Shown in pieces: positions 6,787-12,024 of a stretch of DNA of 12,024 nt; positions within the stretch are counted from its first letter, which is position 1, and every line of letters begins with the position of its first letter. Under the pieces are notes generated by a model, which saw only the letters and a program-made list of their open reading frames with translations, searched no databases and was not told the origin of the DNA. The position numbers and the translations under genes are program-made. Source of the DNA: JBIICS01 sp044238735 (GTDB taxonomy: Bacteria > Bacteroidota > Bacteroidia > UBA4408); the NCBI GenBank assembly GCA_044238735.1, contig JBIICS010000085.1, positions 1 through 12,024 on the forward strand, in the 5' to 3' direction.

Positions 6787-9624
6787 TTAACTTAATTGCA
6801 AAAGTAGATGATTTAAATATCGAAGAAGATCATCAGCAATTGATTCAATAACTACTTTATTATTGGATTTGCACGACTCTTCTAATTTTCGGGTTAGCCT
6901 CATTCCGTTCATTATATTAAGGCCACCAAGTGATCCTGCTAAATTATGAGTAGCACTTTCCAGATTAGAATAATCGGATGATTTAACATAGGTTTCAATC
7001 TTACTAATATCATTAGGAATTCGTTTAAGCAGAGCAGTCATTAACTTGTCGGCTATTTCTTTTCCTAACTGATACTCCCAATTTTTAAAAATTTCATTAA
7101 CATCCTCTAATTCCCCGGATGGGATGGTTGATTGAGAATGTTCATTACTTGTATAGTTGGGCATTGATTTTTCAATCTTTAATCTTAACACAGCACTAAC
7201 CAGATCCAACTGACTATAAGGCTTGGTTATATAATCGTTCATACCTGCTGAGAAACAACGTAATTTTTCTGACTCCAGAGCATGAGCAGAACAACCAATT
7301 ATGGGAATGTTAAGACTTAATTCCTTTCTAATTATTTCTGTTGCTCTAATTCCATCCATAACCGGCATTTGAATATCCATTATAATTAAATCGTATGTAT
7401 TCTTTGATAATGAATCTAAACCAACATGCCCATTACCCGCAATATCAATAAGAGCTCCAGCACGCTCCAGATAAGTTTTTGCTAAAATCTGGTTATGCTC
7501 ATTATCTTCAACAAGTAAAATTGAATACCCTTTTAGAGGCACTTCAGACAAAACTTCGTTAGACGGTAATGTATTCTCACTATAAATAGTGTTTGCCACT
7601 GGATAAGTTAATTCTAGAATAAATTCAGAACCTTTACCTAATGTGCTCTGCACACGTAAATCTCCTTCATGAAGATCCACCAATGATTTTACAATATTTA
7701 ATCCAAGTCCGGTTCCGCCATAAAGGCGGGTAGTATAATCTTCTGCTTGCGTAAATCGTTCAAAAATTAAGTTAAGTTTATCAGGTTCAATGCCAATCCC
7801 CGTGTCGCAAATATTAAAACACAATCTTACTTTATTATCTATACGTTCTTGTTCCATTACTTTAATCTCTACACTTCCTTGGTTAGTAAATTTAACAGCA
7901 TTAGACACCAAATTAATTAGCATTTGAGATAAACGGGTTTCATCACCTATAATATACTCCGGAATAGCACTATCAAAACTTAACACAAGTCGGATATTTT
8001 TTGCCTTTGCCTTTGCCAGATGGATTTGAATCACCTGTTTAATTGTGCTTTCAACATTAAAGGGCAATTTTTCTAATTCTAATTTACCGCTCTCTAACTT
8101 TGAAAGATCAAGTATATCATTAATAATTACATTCAGATTCTTAAGCGCATTTCCAATAATGGTTACATGACCCGCCTGTTCAGGATTAAGACTTGTTTTA
8201 CTCAGAAGATCATTGAAACCAATAATTGCATTTAGGGGAGTTCTAATCTCATGACTCATATTAGCTAAAAAAATATCTTTTGCTTTAGCCTTCTCCATCT
8301 CAATTTTCGATTGAATCAATTTTTCCTCTATCTCCTTTTTGCTGGTAATATCGGTTGCTGTACCGTATATAAGGCCATCTTCTTTATTTAAAGACCCTTT
8401 CCAGGATAACAACAAATAACCGCCATCTTTTTTACGATAACGGTTTTCAAAATCAAGCGTGCTATCGCCGGCTAACATTTTTTCAATTTGTTCCTGAGTT
8501 GACAATCGATCGTTGGGGTGAATTAAATCCATTACAGCTGTTTCTAATAATTCATCCTCGGTATATCCTAATACCTTTGGGAAAGATTCACTCACCTTTA
8601 TAAATTTACCTTCAGCAGTAATAATACATAATAGATCTAACGACAAACGAAAAAAATTAGACAGTTCACGTTCCTGTTCTTTTAACTTTGTAATATCATT
8701 TCTGATTGCAATAAACTGATAAGGTTTTTTATTCTCATCTAAAAAAGGTATTAAAGTAGCATTCACCCAATAGATACTTCCATCTTTAGCACGATTGCGA
8801 ATTTCGCCATTCCATACTTTACCTGACAAAATTGTACTCCATAGTTTATTGAAAAATTCTTTACTGTGATAACCCGAATTAACAATTACGTGATTTTTAC
8901 CGATTAATTCTGCCGAAGTAAATTTAGAAAGCTCACAAAACTTCTCATTAACATATATAATATTTCCGTTAACATCTGTAACAGAAACAATTGCGTGATC
9001 GTCGATTGCTTTTTTATATAAATCCAAAGTACCCGAAAAGAATTGCTTGGCCTCACTATCCTTAATAGCAGAAATATAGGCAGCGGTTAAAGAAATCATG
9101 GGTTCCAGAAATAACAAATCACTTTCGGAATATCCGCCGGGTTTATTTGCAATACCAATCATTCCAATCATAACATTATTATTATCCTTTACTGGTATGC
9201 CAAGATAATGGTTTAATGCAGGATGCCCTTTGGGCAACCCCCCTCGTTTTGAATCATTAGCCGGATCATTGGAAATAACCACTTCTCCGGTTCTTATTGT
9301 ATAACCAAAAAGTGTATTAAGATTGGTGAATTCCATTCCTTGTGCTTCATATTTTTTGTAAAGCGCAGCAGTTTCTTCATTCCACGAAATATCTGTAATT
9401 GCATATGTCTTTAAAAGAGGTGCTCCTTCACGTGTAATAATCTCTCCAATAAAACCATATTCGCTGGAAGTAATAGCCAGTACTTTATCCAGCATTTTTT
9501 TAAAAAGTGACCTTTTGTTGCTTTTAGGTCGGATAAACTCAATATTGATCTCGTGTAAAGCTTGAAGAATATTTTGAGCTTGAATATTTGAAACCTGATT
9601 TTCTATATAAGAGTTTTCTTGCAT
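6787..9624 (-). CDS. Soluble hybrid sensor histidine kinase (GAF-PAS-PAS-HisKA-HATPase-REC-Hpt)
   Basis: This 945-residue protein has no membrane segment or signal peptide, so it senses something in the cytoplasm. In order I see: a GAF domain (about 36-187; LGIPVKDNNNVMIGMIGIAN at 141-160); a PAS/PAC unit (about 202-314; FIAIRNDITKLKEQ at its end); a second PAS/PAC (about 322-430; GTATDITSKK); a short coiled linker; HisKA with the phosphorylated His458 in MSHEIRTPLNAI; an ATPase domain with Asn575 in the N box, DTGIGI (607-612) and GGTGLGL (636-642); a receiver with acidic pair Glu706/Asp707, phospho-acceptor Asp750 and Lys801; and a C-terminal Hpt domain with His893 in HNLAGS. All catalytic residues are present, so the full His-Asp-His relay should work. 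No response regulator is adjacent, and the signal and target are unknown. It is transcribed alone, convergent with the exb operon. Confidence 0.92.
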   Translation of the reverse strand: MQENSYIENQVSNIQAQNILQALHEINIEFIRPKSNKRSLFKKMLDKVLAITSSEYGFIGEIITREGAPLLKTYAITDISWNEETAALYKKYEAQGMEFTNLNTLFGYTIRTGEVVISNDPANDSKRGGLPKGHPALNHYLGIPVKDNNNVMIGMIGIANKPGGYSESDLLFLEPMISLTAAYISAIKDSEAKQFFSGTLDLYKKAIDDHAIVSVTDVNGNIIYVNEKFCELSKFTSAELIGKNHVIVNSGYHSKEFFNKLWSTILSGKVWNGEIRNRAKDGSIYWVNATLIPFLDENKKPYQFIAIRNDITKLKEQERELSNFFRLSLDLLCIITAEGKFIKVSESFPKVLGYTEDELLETAVMDLIHPNDRLSTQEQIEKMLAGDSTLDFENRYRKKDGGYLLLSWKGSLNKEDGLIYGTATDITSKKEIEEKLIQSKIEMEKAKAKDIFLANMSHEIRTPLNAIIGFNDLLSKTSLNPEQAGHVTIIGNALKNLNVIINDILDLSKLESGKLELEKLPFNVESTIKQVIQIHLAKAKAKNIRLVLSFDSAIPEYIIGDETRLSQMLINLVSNAVKFTNQGSVEIKVMEQERIDNKVRLCFNICDTGIGIEPDKLNLIFERFTQAEDYTTRLYGGTGLGLNIVKSLVDLHEGDLRVQSTLGKGSEFILELTYPVANTIYSENTLPSNEVLSEVPLKGYSILLVEDNEHNQILAKTYLERAGALIDIAGNGHVGLDSLSKNTYDLIIMDIQMPVMDGIRATEIIRKELSLNIPIIGCSAHALESEKLRCFSAGMNDYITKPYSQLDLVSAVLRLKIEKSMPNYTSNEHSQSTIPSGELEDVNEIFKNWEYQLGKEIADKLMTALLKRIPNDISKIETYVKSSDYSNLESATHNLAGSLGGLNIMNGMRLTRKLEESCKSNNKVVIESIADDLLRYLNHLLLQLS

Positions 9625-9801
9625 GATTATAAATTAATTAGTTTAATAATTCATTTAAAAAATAAAAATGATTTAAAAATAGGTGCATTTTTTAGTATGG
9701 ATTAATCGGTTAAAAGCTAAAAGTTAGTAATAACTCATTTATAATTTACAAGCTGAATAAAACCTTTTATTATAATGCATAACTAATATAGGTATTTATT
9801 T

Positions 9802-9809
9802 CAAAAATA
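9802..9809 (-). promoter_or_regulatory. Candidate -7 element for the hybrid histidine kinase gene
   Basis: The minus strand reads TATTTTTG, an exact match to TAnnTTTG. The -33 position shows TTTA at 20 bases, one mismatch from TTTG. The leader to the kinase ATG would be about 170 bases. The same TATTTTTG box occurs before gldF and lysC. Confidence 0.35.
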
Positions 9810-9924
9810 GATATTGCTTAAAAGTTATGTAAAAACATGATTAATATCATATTAACTTACTAATAAAATACTTAAGGTGTGTAAATCATAATAAATTAAA
9901 ATGAACCTTTAAGTATAAAACAAT

Positions 9925-9959
9925 CTCCAAAAGCCTCATTAACGTTCATCATTTTGGAG
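9925..9959 (-). terminator. Candidate rho-independent terminator of the mrp/PH-domain unit
   Basis: A perfect 8-base inverted repeat, CTCCAAAA (9925-9932) with TTTTGGAG (9952-9959), has a 19-base loop and lies 13 bases after the stop of the PH-domain gene. Read on the minus strand, the stem is followed by ATTGTTTTAT, a moderately T-rich tail. Position and stem fit a terminator; the tail is imperfect and the loop long. Confidence 0.45.
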
Positions 9960-9972
9960 TTATACAGCCAAA

Positions 9973-10395
9973 TTATTTACTCTCTAATTCTACCTTGGGG
10001 TTTTTACACTTAATCATGTCAATAAACAAATCAGAATTATCGGGGGAAATAAAAATTTCATCATACTTATTATAACATAAAAGCAAACCGGTATTGGTTA
10101 ATGCAGGCTTGTACCCAATATTAAATCGTTTAACTTTATTGATCTTGTATATTGAATTTATTTGTATACTACCTTTAAGAGCAAAACCACTTTTATAATA
10201 AATACGATCTTTATCAATTAAATAGTAAGTGTTAAAATACATACTCAACATGATAAATATATATAAAGGCCATATAAATGTTGAAAGTGAAAATCCTTCT
10301 TTACTGAAAGAGACCAAATTAAACACCAACAATATAAAGGGAATTATTAGAAAAAATAGTTTGCTATAAAGAGTCTTAAGACTATTAAACTTCAT
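9973..10395 (-). CDS. Small membrane protein with bacterial PH-like domain (DUF1200/SunI-like)
   Basis: The 140-residue protein has two hydrophobic segments, about 11-30 and 36-54, followed by a cytoplasmic domain (56-135). That domain opens with YYLIDKDRIYYKSG (57-70) and carries DEIFISPDNSDLFIDMI (112-128). These match the pattern I know from small bacterial PH-domain proteins (formerly DUF1200), in which a membrane hairpin precedes a PH-fold sheet. Some relatives confer immunity to a bacteriocin (SunI), but the general function is unknown and I assign none here. Its ATG overlaps the mrp TGA as ATGA (10392-10395), so translation is probably coupled to mrp. A possible terminator lies just downstream. 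The C-terminus is short and charged (NPKVELESK). The family match is from memory of its pattern, so moderately sure. Confidence 0.75.
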   Translation of the reverse strand: MKFNSLKTLYSKLFFLIIPFILLVFNLVSFSKEGFSLSTFIWPLYIFIMLSMYFNTYYLIDKDRIYYKSGFALKGSIQINSIYKINKVKRFNIGYKPALTNTGLLLCYNKYDEIFISPDNSDLFIDMIKCKNPKVELESK

Positions 10396-11483
10396 AAAAC
10401 GGTTTGAGCATTTTGTTTACTATTACTAATTGCTACTTGTTGGGCTACTGCTTTAGCCATTTCCAAAAATGCTTTGCCCTGCAGCGTAAATTCATTTAAT
10501 GCTGCGGGTCTACCTATATCACCGCATTCCCTTATTCCTTGAACCAAAGGTATTTGAGCAAGCATAGGCACATTTAAACTTTCGGCCAAATCTTTACCCC
10601 CGTCTTTACCAAAAATATAATATTTATTATTTGGTAATTCCTCTGGTGTAAACCAAGCCATATTCTCTACAATGCCTATTACCGGAACATTAATTCCAGG
10701 CATCTGAAACATCCCAACTCCTTTTCGGGCATCCGCCAATGCAACTTCCTGAGGAGTTGTAACCACTACAACTCCTGTTAAAGGGACAGCCTGCACCAAA
10801 CTTAAATGAATATCACTGGTTCCGGGAGGTAAGTCTACTATCATATAATCCAATTCACCCCAATCAGCATCCCGGAATAATTGAGTTAAGGCCTTACTGG
10901 CCATTGGACCTCGCCAAACGATTGCTTGTGAAGTGTCTGCAAAAAAACCGATTGATAGCAATTTAACACCGTAACTTTCAACAGGCACAATAAAATTCTG
11001 CCCATCTACTTGTTTCATAGTGGGTTTATCATGTAAAACATCAAACATTAACGGAACAGACGGTCCGTGCACATCGGCATCTACCAATCCAACTTTAGCA
11101 CCAAGCTTAGTAAGAGCAATAGCTAAATTTGATGATACAGTAGATTTACCTACACCACCCTTACCTGAAGCAACAGCAATAATATTTTTAACATGAGGTA
11201 AAATAGGTTTTTCGTTTCCTCTACCCGAACTTACATCACTGGTCATATTAATAACTACCTGAGCTTCCTTATCAACAAAATGTAAAACTGCATTTAAACA
11301 GGCGCGCTCAATCATCTCTTTCATGGGGCAAGCAGGAGTTGTAAGTACAACCGAAAATGAAACTCGCTTACCTTCAATTTTTAAATCCCTTATCATCCCT
11401 AAGGTTACCAAATCTTTCTTTAAATCCGGATCGTCAACATGACTTAAGGCTTCAAGCACTTTTTCTTTAGTAATTTCACTCAT
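10392..11483 (-). CDS. mrp: Mrp/ApbC/Nbp35-family P-loop ATPase (Fe-S cluster carrier), CxxC-lacking type
   Basis: The protein has 363 residues, full length for the family. An N-terminal MIP18/DUF59 domain (about 4-80) includes TTPACP (48-53, Cys52). The ATPase core has the deviant Walker A SGKGGVGKST (106-115, with the signature Lys108), switch I DADVHGPS (135-142) and DLPPGTSD (217-224). Family members load or carry Fe-S clusters for apoproteins in the cytosol. Most bind the cluster through a C-terminal CxxC after VENM; here the segment following VENM (272-275) is AWFTPEELPNNKYYIFGKDGG, with no cysteine. The only cysteines are 52, 62 and 320. From memory, Bacteroidota orthologues share this form, so it is likely a lineage trait rather than decay. 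The next gene overlaps its stop by four bases. Confidence 0.9.
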   Translation of the reverse strand: MSEITKEKVLEALSHVDDPDLKKDLVTLGMIRDLKIEGKRVSFSVVLTTPACPMKEMIERACLNAVLHFVDKEAQVVINMTSDVSSGRGNEKPILPHVKNIIAVASGKGGVGKSTVSSNLAIALTKLGAKVGLVDADVHGPSVPLMFDVLHDKPTMKQVDGQNFIVPVESYGVKLLSIGFFADTSQAIVWRGPMASKALTQLFRDADWGELDYMIVDLPPGTSDIHLSLVQAVPLTGVVVVTTPQEVALADARKGVGMFQMPGINVPVIGIVENMAWFTPEELPNNKYYIFGKDGGKDLAESLNVPMLAQIPLVQGIRECGDIGRPAALNEFTLQGKAFLEMAKAVAQQVAISNSKQNAQTVL

Positions 11484-11508
11484 GTTAGTTAATTTTTAAA
11501 AGTTATAA

Positions 11509-11543
11509 AAGATAGAATCTGAATTTATTTGTTTTACTATCTT
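11509..11543 (-). terminator. Possible terminator after the HMA-domain gene
   Basis: A 7-base inverted repeat, AAGATAG (11509-11515) with CTATCTT (11537-11543), has a 21-base loop, extends by one G-U pair and one A-U pair, and is followed on the minus strand by a short T run. It lies 18 bases past the HMA gene stop and before mrp. The stem is AT-rich, so this is tentative. Confidence 0.3.
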
Positions 11544-11560
11544 CTTAAAAATAATTTATA

Positions 11561-11926
11561 TTAATCGTTATGTCTTCCTTCATAATCTTTTTTACAACAC
11601 GGAGCCAAATTAGTATATGCCTTTGGATTAGCTTTAACATCATCAGCGTCGTAACCTGCATCTGAAATAGCCTTCCTAATTTTATCCGCATTGGTTTTAG
11701 ATGGCTTATATATTACGGTGGCTATTTTAGTATCAACATCAAGCGAGGCAGATTTTACACCTCTTTCAAGTGCTAAAGATTTTTCAATATTAAATTTACA
11801 AGTACCGCAAATGGAAGATGTTTTAACGATAAGTTTCTCTGTTTTAGGTTTATCCTTTGCAGAAGTGTACGTAAACAAAAATAAATGCAGTATAAAAAGG
11901 ATATTTTTAAAAATTGTTGTTTTCAT
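11561..11926 (-). CDS. Secreted heavy-metal-associated (HMA) domain protein
   Basis: The protein has 121 residues, with a signal peptide (about 1-23, hydrophobic core ILFILHLFLF, cleavage likely after TSA). One HMA ferredoxin-like domain follows (about 31-97), with the metal-binding pair Cys40/Cys43 in SICGTCKFNIEKSL. The rest of the fold is recognisable through GVKSASLDVDTKIATVIYKP (56-75) and the ending DAGYDADD (89-96). After the domain comes a short tail with a Cys110-Cys111 pair and His119 (APCCKKDYEGRHND), which could be a second metal-binding or redox site (inference). Location would be periplasmic or outer-membrane facing rather than cytoplasmic, unlike CopZ. It starts 44 bases after the stop of a gene that looks like a TonB-dependent receptor, which suggests joint metal uptake or sensing. 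Copper is the usual HMA ligand, but the metal is not shown by the sequence. Confidence 0.85.
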   Translation of the reverse strand: MKTTIFKNILFILHLFLFTYTSAKDKPKTEKLIVKTSSICGTCKFNIEKSLALERGVKSASLDVDTKIATVIYKPSKTNADKIRKAISDAGYDADDVKANPKAYTNLAPCCKKDYEGRHND

Positions 11927-11938
11927 TTAATATAGATA

Positions 11939-11946
11939 CAAAGTTA
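11939..11946 (-). promoter_or_regulatory. Weak -7-like box before the HMA-domain gene
   Basis: The minus strand reads TAACTTTG, which fits TAnnTTTG, but no TTG-like -33 box occurs 17-23 bases upstream and the leader would be only a few bases. Co-transcription from the gene to the right is equally or more likely. Confidence 0.2.
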
Positions 11947-11970
11947 ATTAAGAATTGTTTTTAATTATAA

Positions 11971-12024
11971 TTATTTAATGGTCATTCTAAACCCTAGATA
12001 TAGGGTACTCCCCATAGTTGGACC
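11971..12024 (-). CDS. C-terminal tail of a probable TonB-dependent receptor (3' end only)
   Basis: The reading frame entering from the right edge gives GPTMGSTLYLGFRMTIK and then TAA at 11973-11971. Alternating hydrophobic residues ending shortly after YLGFR resemble the last beta-strand of TonB-dependent outer-membrane receptors, which in Bacteroidota often end in forms like GRxFYLGLxxxF or similar. Only 17 residues are visible, so the family is inferred from this tail plus the HMA gene 44 bases downstream, a common pairing. The terminal residue is Lys rather than Phe, which is not unusual in this phylum. Confidence 0.5.
   Translation of the reverse strand, partial: GPTMGSTLYLGFRMTIK

Larger units (their letters stand above)
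9625..9972. other. 348-base AT-rich intergenic gap
   Basis: The gap lies upstream of the kinase and downstream of the PH-domain gene, both on the minus strand. No ORF with protein-like character, tRNA or known RNA motif was seen on either strand. It contains a stem candidate at its right end (9925-9959) and a -7-like box at 9802-9809, described separately. The remainder is A/T-rich sequence with only short chance palindromes. Confidence 0.6.

Noticed and set aside
9837..9850. Inverted repeat ATGAT-TAAT-ATCAT in the 348-base gap
   Set aside because: Five-base AT-rich arms occur by chance in such sequence, and it is not placed near a promoter box or start in a telling way.
11691..11930. 79-codon plus-strand frame over the HMA gene
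   Set aside because: It is antisense to the HMA protein, whose signal peptide and CxxC are clear; the opposite frame has no recognisable feature.

Overview
The window is AT-rich and densely coded, and every recognisable gene points to a Bacteroidota (Cytophagales/Flavobacteriia/Sphingobacteriia-like) chromosome. The evidence is a gldF-gldG pair for the gliding-associated ABC transporter, an ExbB/ExbD/TonB set with a Bacteroidota-type TonB C-terminus, a metal-binding HMA protein next to what looks like the tail of a TonB-dependent receptor, an Mrp ATPase of the type lacking the CxxC motif, and matches to the Bacteroidota -7 promoter element TAnnTTTG. No tRNA, rRNA, CRISPR array, insertion sequence or phage gene was seen.

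Layout from left to right. Positions 1-1752 (minus) hold gldF followed by the 5' part of gldG, which runs off the left edge. A 293-base divergent gap follows with a good promoter candidate for gldF and a weaker one for lysC. Positions 2046-4542 (plus) hold lysC and lysA, one base apart: the first and last dedicated enzymes of the diaminopimelate/lysine route. Positions 4703-6706 (plus) hold exbB, exbD and a tonB-like gene, tightly spaced: an inner-membrane proton-driven energiser for outer-membrane transport. A short convergent gap separates these from a large soluble hybrid histidine kinase (6787-9624, minus). A 348-base AT-rich gap follows (9625-9972). Next comes a two-gene minus-strand unit, mrp then a small membrane protein with a PH-like domain, joined by an ATGA stop/start overlap (9973-11483). 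The right edge holds a secreted HMA-domain protein (11561-11926, minus), preceded by the last 17 codons of a gene whose end resembles the C-terminal beta-strand of a TonB-dependent receptor (11971-12024, minus).

Functional links. The ExbB/ExbD/TonB proteins could energise the receptor whose tail is at the right edge. That receptor and the HMA protein together suggest a metal (possibly copper) uptake or handling unit, but most of it lies outside the window. The lysine genes form a self-contained operon with a long untranslated leader. The histidine kinase has receiver and Hpt domains but no response regulator beside it, so its output must be encoded elsewhere.

Most of the window is core genome. 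I see no clear new system. The items most worth a second look are the translationally coupled mrp/PH-domain pair, the receptor/HMA module cut by the right edge, and the leader of lysC.
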